Assembly (NCBI RefSeq): GCF_024586455.1
Contig: NC_065920.1
Span: 47,823,824 to 47,887,823 of the forward strand
Origin: Bactrocera neohumeralis
Lineage: Eukaryota > Arthropoda > Insecta > Diptera > Tephritidae
Direction of reading: 5' to 3'
Length of the DNA stretch: 64,000 nucleotides
Within the stretch, counting starts at the first letter, position 1. Every line of letters begins with the position of its first letter. Below, piece after piece: positions 1 through 10,084 of this stretch. A program made the translations under genes and the position numbers. The notes under the pieces are model-generated. The model had not been told where the DNA came from. It was given only the letters and a program-made list of their open reading frames with translations, and searched no databases.

Positions 1-428
1 TTGCTAAAAATTCATTAATTTTACATACGATTGTTTGGCTATTTCTATCAACTAAATGAAAACAAATGACTTGTTTCGAAAACTTATCGACAAAAACTAT
101 AAATGAGTGTTTACTATTAACGTAAGTATCTATATGTACAATTTCATTTATCGTGTTCGGTGTTTCCGTAGTATAAAATTTCGCTTTGATCGGGTTTCGG
201 TCATATTTTCCTCCGTTACAGATTTCGCAATTATTTATTATTTCATGTATTTTAGTTTTTAGCTGTGGGTGATACACCTTATGTTTTATTCCTTCGTAAG
301 TTGGGATAATTCCTGAATGCCCTACTTCGAATTTATGGAAAAGCGATATCTGTTTTTTTAGTTCATATTCTTCTACAATATCTTTGGAAAAATGGCTACA
401 GCTTACAAAAGAAATATTTTGATTTTTT
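1..428 (-). pseudogene. gypsy integrase N-terminal part (cut by window edge)
   Basis: Read on the minus strand, this stretch continues the pol frame past RNase H and gives an integrase-like segment ending at the window edge. HIDTYVNSKHSFIVFVDKF holds the first catalytic aspartate of a retroviral-type integrase core. A cysteine-containing stretch before it, near ICNGGKYDRN, may be the end of the zinc-binding region. The remaining catalytic residues lie outside the window, so activity cannot be judged. Confidence 0.7.
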
Positions 429-1382
429 TTAAAGATAATTAAAAGAATTTTGAATCTCATTATATTCGTTTTCTTCAAGTCTTTTTACGATATTGACTAT
501 GTTAGAGTTATTGATATCTCTTTTGTCAATAAAAACGCGTTTATTTTTGAAAATATTTACTACTTCGTATTCCTTTGATTCAACCAAAATTAGCTGCTGT
601 TTGAAGCGATTTACAACCGTATCGAGAGTTTTAAAATGATTATAAGAACTTTCTTCCTGAGAATGGTTGGTTTGAACTTCCAAAGAAATTGTTTGATTTT
701 GCTGCTCTTTAATTTTTAACATTTGTTTAACAGTCATTCCCAAATTTTTGGTATTAATCATATTTATTTCGTTACTATCAATTCGGCTTAGGAAATCGGC
801 TATTTTATTTTCTTTTCCACTTATGTAATCGATTTTTGCATCATACTCCCCCAATTGTACTAACCAACGCTGTAGCCTAGGATTTATATCCTTACCACAA
901 TTTTTTTTCTGCAACCACTTCAGCGGTTGATGATCTGTTTTAAGATCAAACTCCCTTCCGTATAAATAAGGTCTATAATATCTTACTGCCCACACTATCG
1001 CTAACAACTCTTTTTCTATAGTTGAGTAGTTTTTTCCGTGACTGTTTAATGTTCTCGAAGCGTATGAAATTGGATGCTCATCTTGAGTGAGAACTGCGCC
1101 AATAGCAAAGTTACTAGCATCAGTTATTAGTTTAAATCTTTTGTTAAAAACTGGATATCTTAAAATGGGAGGATTTGTAATCATGTCTTTTAATTTTTCA
1201 AAGGCAGTTATATAACTTGGGTTATATACATTAATTTTTGCATCTTTTTTTAGATATGCAACCATAGGGTAAGCTATTTTCGAATAGTCTTTGATGAATT
1301 TCCTATAGAAGCCTGTGATTCCTAGAAAAGATTTTATTTGTTTTTGCGAAGTGGGTAACTTTAATTTTCGTATGGCTTCCAC
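429..1382 (-). pseudogene. gypsy pol: RT connection and RNase H
   Basis: An open frame of 317 codons. It opens with the RT thumb motif FLGITGFYRKFI (around residues 20-31), then RNase H motifs: LITDASNFAIGAVLTQ (first catalytic Asp), STIEKELLAIVWAVRYY (Glu) and LKTDHQPLKWL (Asp). NKIADFLSRI follows, the usual tail of gypsy RNase H. The frame is intact here, but the upstream RT is separated from it by frameshifts and a transposon. It would degrade the RNA strand of the RNA/DNA hybrid during reverse transcription. Confidence 0.88.
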
Positions 1383-1995
1383 CTTATTAGGGTTTGGCTT
1401 TATCCCTTCAGGGTTAATAAAGACCTAGAAAATCTGTTTCTTTTTTTAGAAAATTGCATTTATCTAGTTTACTTTCAATTTCGCTTGTTGTAGTTTTTGA
1501 AATATTTTCTTCATATTTTCAATGTGTTCTGACAAAGAGGTACTAAAGATGAGAATGTCGTCTAAATAGACAACGCATATTTTATTTATGAAATCTCAGA
1601 ACTGAATTAATGAGACGTTGGAATGTCGATGGAGCATTTTTGAGGCCAAATGGCATCCTCAAGAACTCATAGTGCCCTAACGGAGTAGAAAATGCAGTTT
1701 TTTTTTCTGTCATTTTCATCCACCACTATTTGGTGAAAACCTTTAGCAAGATCAATTGAAGAAAAATATTGGGCTCTTCCCAATTTATCCATGATACCAT
1801 CGATGTTGGGTATCGGGAATTTATAACTAACTGTAATTTCGTTCAACTTTCGGTAATCGATCACGATGCGCCATTTCTTTTTTCCAGATTTATCTGCTTT
1901 TTTGGGAACTACCCACAAAGGACTATTGTAAGCTGAATTGCTCTAATAATGTTATGCTCTAACATTTCCTTTATTTGCTTCTGAATAGTGGATTC
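1383..1995 (-). pseudogene. gypsy reverse transcriptase palm, frameshifted
   Basis: Minus-strand RT pieces in more than one frame. WVVPKKADKSGKKKWRIVID and FSSIDLAKGFHQIVV (about 1918-1720) are the first conserved RT blocks, with the first catalytic Asp in SSIDLAKG. YLDDILIFS, the catalytic double-Asp block, is readable near 1555-1580 in another frame. The frame changes near 1667-1700 at a run of T. The N-terminal end is cut by the Tc1-like element at 1996/1997 and resumes beyond 4554. Confidence 0.8.
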
Positions 1996-2379
1996 TAGAG
2001 TGAGCGTCAAAAATAAGTAAACAGCAGTTATATCAATATTAAAGTGTTATAACAACGCAGTCTTTAATGCAAAAATAAAAAGTTGATTACAGAAGCTTCA
2101 AGGCTTATATTATAAGAGTTTAACTTAGTATAAATAATAAACAAAAATTAAACACAGCCATAAATAATTCACTTAAAGTAAAAATACTCTCGTTTTTTCG
2201 CGTCAAAAAAAAGTAAACAGTAGCAACAACCGTTGCTTGTTTTTAATACTTATTTCGGGGAAGCGCCAAATATCCTTTGGAAACAGTTATTATTCAAGAG
2301 ATTAAGTGCAGTAAAACATATTTTTTATATCATTATGTTTTTTTTTGAGGTTAAGTCGCTAAAATATCAATATTTGTAA

Positions 2380-4260
2380 TGGGTAAGCGAACGACCACTG
2401 AAACGGTTGAAAACTCATATTAGACTTGCATGAAAAAGATAAATCTTTGCGCGAAATCGGAGAAATAGATGGAAGACACTATTGCACAATAAAAAAAATT
2501 ATTGATAAACATGGTACACATCAGACTGTTGAAAATTTGTCACGGCCGAGCCGACCAAAGCGCCTTACTGACACTGAAGCGCGATAAATAGTACGGGAAG
2601 TAAAAACAAATCCAGCTTCAAACGTTGCTCAAATATCAAAAAATATAGCGGAGACATCGGGTAAACCAGTAAGTGCCAGTACAATCAGGAGAACTTTGCA
2701 CAAAAACGGTTTGCATGGACGAGTACCACACCGAATGGCCTATACATCAAAGACGAATAACAAATGAACTTGGAATTTTCAAAAAAAAAGTATACAAATC
2801 AGGCTGAAAATTTCTGGGAAAACATTTTTTATACAGTCGAAAGCAAATTCGAAATATTTGAATCGAAAAAGTCTCCCAAAATTTGGAGATCCAAAAATAA
2901 AGTCTTTACTGATAAGTGTGTTACCCACACCGTATCACGGTGGAGGATCGTTGGTCTGGGGCTGTATGGCAGCATCTATGTTGTGCATTTGGTTTTTATT
3001 GAACGATTCACATTGGATTATTTCAATATTTAAAAAAAAAATTTTGCTCACAGCATTGAAAAAATTAGGCCTATCAGGAAACTGGATCTTTCCAACAGGA
3101 CAACGATCCTAAACACAAATCCAAATTTGTTATATGGCTGGGTATCGGATAACCCTTTCTGACCCCAGACATTAATATCGGGTGATTTTTTATTGATAAA
3201 GCAGCTTTTTAAAATTTGCAACTCATAGTTAAGCTATTTTCATGACATACTTTTTTGAAGATAATTTCATTTAAATGTTGACCTCGGCTGCGTCTTAGGT
3301 GGTCCATTCGGAAAGTCCAATTTTGGGCAACTTTTTCGAGCATTTCGGCCGAATAGCCCGAATTTCTTCGGAAATGTTGTCTTCCAAAGCTGGAATAGTT
3401 GCTTCTGTAGACTTTAGACTTGACGTAGCCCCACAAAAAATAGTCTAAAGGCGTTAAATCGCATGATCTTGGTGGCCAACTTACGGGTCCATTTCTTGAG
3501 ATGAATTGTTCTCCGAAGTTTTCCCTCAAAATAGCCATAGAATCGCGAGCTGTGTGGCATGTAGCGCCATCTTGTTGAAACCACATGTCAACCAAGTTCA
3601 GTTCTTCCATTTTTGGCAACAAAAAGTTTGTTAGCATCGAACGATAGCGATCGCCATTCACCGTAATGTTGCGTCCAACAGCATCTTTGAAAAAATACGG
3701 TCAATGATTCCACCAGCGTAAAACCACACCAAACAGTGCATGTTTCGGGATGCATATTCTTGATTTCTGGTTGCTCTTCACCCCAAATGCGGCAATTTTG
3801 CTTATTTAGTAGCCATTCAACCAGAATGTCATCGCTGAACAAAATTTTCGATAAAAAAGCGGATTTTCTGCCAACTTTTCTAGGGCCCATTCACTGAAAA
3901 TTTCTTGATTGGACTTTCCGAATGGACCACCTAAGACGCAGCCGCGGTCAACATTTAAATGAAATTATCTTAAAAAGTAAATGTCATGAACCAATCTAAC
4001 GTTTAAAAAGAACCGATGAGATTTTGCAAATTTTGAAAGTTTTTTTTTTAAAAAATCAAGCCACCACTCTTAAAAAATCACCCGATAATATCAAGCATCT
4101 GTAGGAGCACTTGACCGAAAAATCAGGCAGAAGGACATTTCAAGCAAGGACGACCTAAATAAGGCTTTGATTGAAGAATGGAGCACAATCTCCCCAGAAT
4201 TTACAAAAAAAAATTTCAGAATACATGCCCAGAAGAGTAAGTGATGTCCAGAAGTCCAAA
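2380..4260 (+). pseudogene. Tc1-like transposase, degraded and interrupted
   Basis: From ATG near 2380 the frame gives MGKRTTTETV and then a helix-turn-helix-like region (VSASTIRRTLHKNGLHGR near 2670-2725). VWGCMAAS, a Tc1 hallmark before the second catalytic Asp, is readable near 2950-2975, and a degraded QDND-like block lies near 3090-3110. Several stops and frameshifts are present. The mariner at 3178-4085 removes continuity; the C-terminal tail (about 4088-4260) follows it. Inactive. Confidence 0.75.
3178..4085 (-). mobile_element. mariner-like element copy A, 5' half replaced by inverted 3' end
   Basis: Bounded by TCGGGTGATTTTTT and its inverse, with TA on both sides (3176-3177, 4086-4087). 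The minus strand codes for the C-terminal part of a Tc1/mariner-superfamily transposase in two overlapping frames (3209-3661 and 3588-3890), including WFQQDGATCHTA and PPRSCDLTPLDYFLWG; 36 residues separate the two aspartates. The right 170 bp (3915-4085) repeat the element's own 3' end, including the last transposase codons, in inverted orientation. The N-terminal DNA-binding half is absent. It is nested in the Tc1-like element. Confidence 0.85.
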
Positions 4261-4554
4261 GGAAAGTAAACAAAATACTAGAATGAATATTTATTAAGTT
4301 TACGTACATAGATTTTAACTTTACAGAACTCTGTTTACTTTTTTTTGACGCGAAAAAATGAGAGTATTTTTAGTTAATGTGAATTATTTTTGGCTGTGTT
4401 TAGTTTTTGTTTATTATTTATACTAAGTTAAACTCTTATAATATAAGCCTTGAATTCTGTAATACAAGTTTTTATTGTTGCATTAAAGACTGCGTTGTTA
4501 TAAACACTTTAATATTTATAAAACTGCGTTTACTTATTTTTGACGCTCACAGTA

Positions 4555-5132
4555 TATATTTTCGAATATATAGGTTTATCATCTGTGGTAATAATTGTAT
4601 GTTTAATTTCGTGTGTAAAAGAAAGTTTGTCTCCTTCTTTAAAAAACAGTTCATTATACTCTTGCAATAATTTTTTTATTAATCGGCTTTCTTCGGAATT
4701 CAAATGAGATAAATCTAAGTTTTCCATGTCACTAAATTCGATTGCGCAAATCTCCTGCTTTTTATACGGACTAAAACTTTCAAAATGTATTTTATTTGCT
4801 AATATATTAATAAATCTATTCTCTACATCAATCTTAGCTTTAAGAGGAATGAGAAAATTTTGACCTATTATAGCTTCATACTTTTTGCTATCAAAATCAA
4901 TTACCTTCCACGATAAGGTACCTGAAGCATTAAATTCATCAGGTATGGGAGTAATTATTCTGTGCGTTACTTGATTGATACCATTTATTGTCCTGTACCA
5001 AAGAGGTGTAAAAAGCTTTTGTTTAGGAAAATATTTATCTAAAATGTTTGGTTTAATTAAACTTGTATCTGAACCTGTATCAATGAGGCATATAATTTCA
5101 TGACCGTCAATTGTTACAGTTATTAAGGGCAA
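4555..5132 (-). pseudogene. gypsy protease and start of RT
   Basis: Minus-strand frame starting in the overlap with gag. Its early residues are ITVTIDGHEIICLIDTGSD; LIDTGSDTSLI is the aspartic-protease active-site block. The frame runs on to FTHEIKHTI, the linker just before RT, and then enters the Tc1-like terminus (the last six codons are Tc1 sequence). The frame lies -1 relative to gag, whose TAA falls at about 5121-5123, so the usual -1 frameshift would have been needed for Pol. Confidence 0.82.
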
Positions 5133-6237
5133 TTTGCAGGTGGAGGCATTTTGGTAAAATTTACATCCTCCTCTACATTACCTACCTCCATCGGCTGATA
5201 ACTCGACTCGGCCCGACTAGGTCTACCACTTTGAGTATCAACACTCATGTGTGAATTAGACTTGGTTTGATAATTATTATATCTACTCGTATTATTATAG
5301 TTGGAAACTTGATTACTTTGTTCTCTAATAGTTTGGTTCGGATAGCGTCTACTCTGGACTGAGTTCTGGTGGTTATAGCTACTATAGCTATTGTTGGCTT
5401 GAGTAATTTGATTATTTCTCCCTTTAATATTATTTAACTTACCAGTTTCGAAAGTCCTTTGATTATATTGTTTCCTGTGATTGTAAAATAGCTCTCTTCT
5501 CGTCTAATAACCTATATTTTGAGAAGCTATTATACATTTCGAGCAGGGTAGCACTTTCGTTCAAATGAGTACGATAACTTCCGTCAATTTTTTTCAATTA
5601 AAATATCCCTAAGATCCCTATCTACATTTATGGGCATATATATTGAGGGTTTTGCCTCGTCAAATTCATATAGTTCATTAAGCCTATAACTGGAGTCCAA
5701 AAAGAAATCAAAAAGTTCTCTTAAATTACTAACCTTAATATTTCTGCATCGATTGAAGATTTGCGAGTAGGTTTCCTCCGGTTGGTACCTCTGTTTTAAA
5801 CGCTGCTTTACCTCCGTCCAGTTGCTGTTGTATGCCAGTTGTTGGATGCATCTTCCTGCTTCGCCGATTAATTTTTCGTTTACAACGATTTGTGTGACGA
5901 ACTCCTCCAAATGGGACTTGTTGTTACATAAGTAAAAACCTCTTTCGACGGCGTTGATAAAAGCGAGTAAATTGTCACCCTTTGACCCGCTGAATGGCTT
6001 TAAGTGACGAAAGTGACTTATAACCTTGTCGTCACTAAGAACGAGCTGCTGCGACTGCTGGTTGTGTAGCTGTTGGCTGTGTATCTGCTCTTGTTGTTGT
6101 TGCATTTGGTGCTGCAACTGTACCTGTTGCTGCTGCATGTTACTAATTACCTCCTCTTGTCTTCTAATGATTTGGGCAAGCTCCTCTGAGTCCATGATAT
6201 CCCGGTTTTTGTCAAATTGCTTTTGTCGACTGTTCAT
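5121..6237 (-). pseudogene. gypsy gag, glutamine-rich N-terminus
   Basis: Starts at ATG 6237-6235. Residues about 20-65 are a glutamine-rich stretch (QQQQVQLQHQMQQQQEQIHS). A capsid-like region follows (FSGSKGDNLLAFINAVERGF, WTEVKQRLKQRYQPEETYSQ). The 217-codon frame stops at 5584; the basic, Asn/Gln-rich tail continues in another frame from about 5520 to the TAA near 5121, so at least one frameshift is present. No clear CCHC zinc knuckle is seen. Role by family: virus-like particle formation for the retroelement. Confidence 0.78.
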
Positions 6238-6239
6238 GA

Positions 6240-6478
6240 GTTATTTTCTCGATTATTTAATTAGTTAATTTAATTTTTCTTTTCAATTTTAAATGTTATT
6301 TTCTAAAACGCACTATACGTAAATAGTTTAACCAATTTTTTTTATTTTTAAATTGTTTTTTAATCGCCACAATTTGGTTTAACCAAATTTTTATTAATTT
6401 TTACCCACCACATCAATCGAAAGTGTTTTTTTTTGTTTTTTTACTGTTTGCGAAATTTTAACGAGTTTTATACTCTAA

Positions 6479-6527
<49 letters not shown>

Positions 6528-6833
6528 TGTTTTTATTCACCACAATTTGGTTTAACCAAATTTTTATTAAACGCACACAACAATCGAAAGTTACTGTTTG
6601 CGAAATTTTAAAGAATTTTATACTCTATAATTCGAGTATATAATCCGGTTTGTAAGTTAGCGAAAAACTTTGTAACACTCGAATTGTCGAATTGCCGAAA
6701 AAATAAACATATATGTTTTTTATAAAAACTCTTTTATTTATGGTATTCCAACTTTAGTATGGAAAATACACAAAATAATTTTTTTTGTTTTAAGTTCGCT
6801 TTGTCTTAAGACAAAGTTCCGTCGACTGCGCCA
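6240..6833 (-). repeat. gypsy untranslated leader with tandem duplication and long T tract
   Basis: Between gag and the primer-binding site lie about 600 bp. Two related units (about 6345-6475 and 6535-6635) share ACAATTTGGTTTAACC, CAATCGAAAG, CTGTTTGCGAAATTTTAA and TTTTATACTCT. They are separated by an uninterrupted run of 44 T at 6481-6524 (44 A in the element's RNA). The run may have variable length in reality or be miscounted in assembly. Confidence 0.7.
6819..6833 (-). promoter_or_regulatory. primer-binding site, tRNA-Ser type
   Basis: On the minus strand this reads TGGCGCAGTCGACGG. The first 11 bases are complementary to the CGACTGCGCCA 3' end expected of an insect tRNA-Ser. It directly follows the predicted LTR. 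Gypsy-group elements of the 17.6/297 type use this primer (established knowledge). An 18-bp perfect palindrome, CTTTGTCTTAAGACAAAG, lies just downstream in the RNA sense, at 6799-6816. Confidence 0.7.
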
Positions 6834-7141
6834 GAAATAAAATGGTCTGAATTAAAAGCTTAAGCTTTGACGTCCTTCTTTATTCAACCGAATCTTAAGA
6901 CTAACTTGCTTTACATTTCTTATAACTTAGTTTACCTATTACTTATCCTAATGCTAACTGTACTAACATTCTTTATTAGTTCGCTTCTAATATTAGGATT
7001 AACTGTTTAATCATCCCATATTAGCTTGTTTATTCATATGTATATATTTATGTATATATATTTTATATATATATATATGTATATAAATATATATTTATGT
7101 TTTAGTTAAGTTGGCGTTAGCATAACCGAAATACTCTCACT
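6834..7141 (-). repeat. probable 5' LTR of the gypsy element
   Basis: The segment adjoins the primer-binding site. Read on the minus strand it begins AGTGAGAGTATTTC, contains a TA-rich TATATAAAATATATAT block and a TTGAATAAAG polyadenylation signal near the end, and finishes TTTTATTTC. The 308 bp fit LTRs of the 17.6/297 group, which also start AGTGA. The outer boundary rests on that resemblance only, because the 3' LTR is outside the window. Confidence 0.5.
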
Positions 7142-7311
7142 CTCTTATTTCACAACAAAGCTAATGTGGAACCCAATTCAAAGTTAGTACGATATTAAGC
7201 ATTTACTATCTACATACATACTATTACTACATGTTTAGAGTGTAGGAATGTAACTCGCGTTGCTGTGGTATAGATTTTATACTATTATTCATATAATAAA
7301 CTATTGAATAC

Positions 7312-8213
7312 AGTGAAACTTTTATTTACGAATAATACTATGTTCGGACCGACATTGAAAACATTTTGAAAATACATTTGTATGTTATGGAATCTAAGTC
7401 GTTCGGACCGACAATATGTGTTTTCGATGAGTTTTCACTGACAACTATCAATAGCGGCATTCTCTTTCTCTTGCAAAATTGCACGACGACACAAAATGCA
7501 AAAATCTTATACCGAAATATGCAAGGCCAAGAGAGCACACATTGCAGAATCTAGTGATATATGACGGCACGAAAATAAACGTGGGTTTTGGTCTGACATA
7601 TTTATAGCCATTGCAAATAATTTTCTGCGTGTGTTTGTTGTTGTGCCGTTGCATCAAGAGGAAATTTCTGCAATTTCTGCACCGTGCAAGGTTTTGCCAG
7701 AGCAAGAGAGTCCCCCTAATATGACAATCGACAGCTGTTTATGTACATATGTATATGGAATGTAAACAAATATCAAGTGACAATTTAGGACCGGCAAAAT
7801 ATGTATGTCTTCCAAAAACATCGATTAAACTAGAGCAGGCACCGATTATAATGAGTAGAATGTAAGTTTTCAAGTAGTTTTCAGCGAAAACTGTGTTTTC
7901 GTTTGACAGATTTTACATGGACGAAAACACAAGTTTTCGTGCGAAAACCAGTTTTTCATGTTTTCGTTATCGGTCCGATCATAGTATAAAGGCGAATACG
8001 TTTTTGCCCGTATAAGAATGCAAAGGATGTTCATACAAATTAATTTCATTGGAAAAAATAACGAGGTTTAAGCAATGTCTGGTTACCAGCCTTGCTGGCC
8101 AGTTAATAGAGTTGTCCGCTTAATAGATTGTAGTTAATAAACATCAGCAATGACTATAGTTAACGGAGATGCCCGCTTAATAGGGCGTTCATTTAATAGA
8201 GATTTCATTATAT
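7312..8213. mobile_element. pogo/Tigger-like non-autonomous remnant
   Basis: The left end reads ACAGTGAAACTTTTATT. The right part carries TTGTCCGCTTAATAGA, GCCCGCTTAATAGGG and AATAGAGATTTCATTATA, so the ends are roughly inverted (TRCAGTGAAA against TTTCATTATA). CGCTTAATAG-type motifs are familiar from pogo/Tigger termini (established knowledge). No transposase is present, and most of the interior is the MITE at 7336-7986. Assignment is by motif only. Confidence 0.4.
7336..7986. mobile_element. MITE with TACTATG...CGGACCGA inverted termini
   Basis: The left end TACTATGTTCGGACCGAC and right end TCGGTCCGATCATAGTA are inverted copies, followed inward on both sides by GAAAACAT-type sequence. TTCGGACCGACA occurs a second time at about 7393. 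The right side is rich in GTTTTCG/CGAAAAC motifs. No open frame looks like a transposase. At 651 bp it fits a non-autonomous DNA transposon; superfamily unknown. It interrupts the pogo-like remnant. Confidence 0.6.
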
Positions 8214-8860
8214 TCTTTATTTATGAATTGTTTTTACTATCCTATCTTCTATGTTGGTTCGAACTGGACACAGTGTGCTAAATTTTACTAAAATCGGTTC
8301 AGTAGTTTAGGAGTCCATCGCGGACAAACAACATGACACGTACTTTTTATATATGTATAAAGATATATACTTGTATATTAGTCCACCCATATTATTTTTA
8401 TATTCAGAACAGTTTGTCACGATGTTTGTAACATCCAGAAATAAGCGACGGAGACTTTATAAAGTACAATCTATCAATAATCAGCGTGACGAGCTGAGTC
8501 AATTTAGCCATGTCCGTTTGTTTATCCATCTGTTGGAATACACGCGAAATTCGGCACGAGTTCTTGGCAATGGTGTTATCTTGTCACATCAGACCACTAT
8601 AGGATATAGCAGATGTGCAACCTAACCGATCAAAATCAAGTGCTTGTAAGGACTTTTGAGTATTGTGTAGGGAGAGCTAAGTTCGGGTATAACTGAACAT
8701 TTCATATTCTTGCAATTTGCACGGATTAAAGCCAGGGGTAAACTGCAGCACACCAACATACTACTATCAGAGAAAGATTCTCTCAGCATATCTAATATAG
8801 TTATATTTCACACATTGACTTAGGGGTTGTAACAGTTTTGTTTCTGTCCAATTTTTAGTG
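8214..8860. other. degenerate repeat fragments, no gene
   Basis: 8214-8345 contains ATCGGTTCAGTAGTTTAGGA and GCGGACAAACAACATGACAC, a tail seen in dispersed insect retroelements (recollection, unverified). 8390-8705 resembles the second DINE-type family: CAGTTTGTCACGATGTTTGT, GGAGACTTTATAAAG, GAGTCAATTTAGCCATGTCC, ending in a GTTCGGG...CTGAAC hairpin-like tail. No coding potential beyond chance frames. Confidence 0.45.
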
Positions 8861-9440
8861 ATAAGGCGTGTTACAAAGGAAGTAGTCGTGGCTGTAGTCC
8901 GATTTCACCCATTTTCGTATTTTAATATAAAAATGTCAGGGGAATGTCTCATAGCAAATTTGGATGAAATCCGTTGGGCGGGTCTCGAAGTATGTTATTT
9001 TATTCAAAAGTGGGTGGTGGCTCAACTTTCTTGACAGGGTGTATACAGAAGAAGAGGAAGACCTCCAGTTTGCTGCAGGATCAGGTAGTAAAAGACCGGC
9101 AGCACTAGGTATCTCAATTTGGTGCCAAATAGCGAAAAGAAGAACCGACTTAAATTTTTTATAACCGTGTTTGTTGCCGACTTTTATACGATTTTTGAAC
9201 CAAAGAGGCCCGCCAACTTCTACGATTCTCTGTACCAAATTCCACTAAAATTTTGTATCTTAATTTGATATCGCTTGTGTGATGCTCGATAGACAGTCAC
9301 TCGGTATTACTCGTCTAACTATCCTGCTCATTTATGTGTATATAAGCCTGTAGCTATCCCTAATAGCTTTCGGTGTTACAAACAACCGTTAAGTAAAATT
9401 ATTATACCCTCTAGGAACATGTTGTGAAAGTATAAAACGT
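8860..9440 (-). mobile_element. DINE/Helentron-type remnant, 5' end at right
   Basis: Read on the minus strand, the 5' end begins TATACTTTCACAACATG... GAGGGTATA (9440 back to about 9405), followed by ACGGTTGTTTGTAAC, as in the better-preserved element at 33517-34578. Scattered pieces of the same family (CGATTTCACCCATTTTCG near 8900) mark the other side. An RTE-like LINE scrap lies inside at 9045-9165. Degraded, no coding capacity. Confidence 0.5.
9045..9165 (+). mobile_element. RTE-like LINE 3' fragment
   Basis: About 120 bp match the 3' coding end of the LINE at 51670-54740: AGAAGAGGAAGACCTCCA, then a diverged middle, then TAGCGAAAAGAAGAACCGAC. Both ends are missing. It is a small dead scrap with no function. 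Confidence 0.6.
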
Positions 9441-10084
9441 TGCGAATGATTGCGGTGGTTGTGAAATCATTGCTAGCGTTGTATTTATTGTAGTTTCATT
9501 GCAATACTGCTTAGTAATATAAATGAATTTATCGCCCACTTGCCAACGTGAATGCCTGCAGCTCAAAACATCGTTTNNNNNNNNNNNNNNNNNNNNNNNN
9601 NNNNNNNNNNNNNNNNNNNNNNNNNNNNNNNNNNNNNNNNNNNNNNNNNNNNNNNNNNNNNNNNNNNNNNNNNNNNTAATGTCCACTTTAGAGATCAAGA
9701 GGACTATGTACATTTAAGCAGTTGTAAACTGATTACACCTGATACCAGAAACTATTAAAGATATATCTAAGATACTCATATCTAGAAAATGTTTTAAACT
9801 TGTCGTAAATCTGTCAAGACCGTACGTCCCAAATTCACTTTAGGCCGAGAGGAAAGGTAAGTTATGGTAATATTTCAACATGAATCGTACGAAAGCTGAA
9901 AAGACAAAACGTCAATGTTGGTATTACTCAGATATCCTTGACAATGGGCGTTCCGCGAAATTCACGGTGTCAAAAAAACAACCTAACCTTCACAAAAACC
10001 TTATGTAGATATGTAACTTTATTAGTGTTAGTGAGAAGAGAGTTAAAAAGAGTAGAAATCGGCTTAAAAATATTAAATTGATTA
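9404..10084. repeat. duplicated flank of the TIR element, copy 1 (with gap)
   Basis: 9404-9576 matches 20006-20240 (shared: GCCCACTTGCCAACGTGAAT). 9677-10084 matches about 24465-24797 (shared: AGAGATCAAGAGGACTATGT, CGGCTTAAAAATATTAAATT). In copy 1 the two pieces are separated only by the 100-N gap; in copy 2 about 4.2 kb lie between them. No gene is seen in either piece. The flank is shared, so the locus was duplicated rather than hit twice by the transposon. Confidence 0.75.
9577..9676. other. assembly gap (100 N)
   Basis: Exactly 100 N, a common placeholder for a gap of unknown size. Comparison with the duplicate at 20006-24797 suggests that kilobases of sequence may be missing here. Confidence 0.95.

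Larger units (their letters stand above)
1998..4552 (+). mobile_element. Tc1-like transposon with long IR/DR termini, nested in gypsy
   Basis: Inverted repeats of about 220 bp lie at 1998-2220 and 4331-4552, flanked by TA (1996-1997 and 4553-4554). Each arm carries the motif GCGTCAAAAA(T)AAGTAAAC twice, at its outer and inner end, the IR/DR layout known from some Tc1 elements. Without the nested mariner the element is about 1.65 kb, a normal Tc1 length. The insertion splits gypsy RT; the gypsy frame is readable on both sides. Confidence 0.87.
1..7141 (-). mobile_element. Ty3/gypsy-like LTR retrotransposon, partial and interrupted
   Basis: The minus strand carries, from right to left, a probable 5' LTR, a primer-binding site, a leader, gag, protease, reverse transcriptase, RNase H and the start of integrase, which is the Ty3/gypsy order. 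The window edge removes the rest of integrase and the 3' LTR. A Tc1-like element (1998-4552) sits inside the reverse transcriptase, and RT is broken in several frames, so the copy is dead. The primer-binding site matches a tRNA-Ser 3' end, as in the 17.6/297 group (established knowledge). Subfamily placement is inference. Confidence 0.85.

Noticed and set aside
6026..6268. Cysteine-rich 80-codon plus-strand frame
   Set aside because: Antisense shadow of the CAG-rich gag glutamine tract; Cys comes from TGC/TGT triplets.
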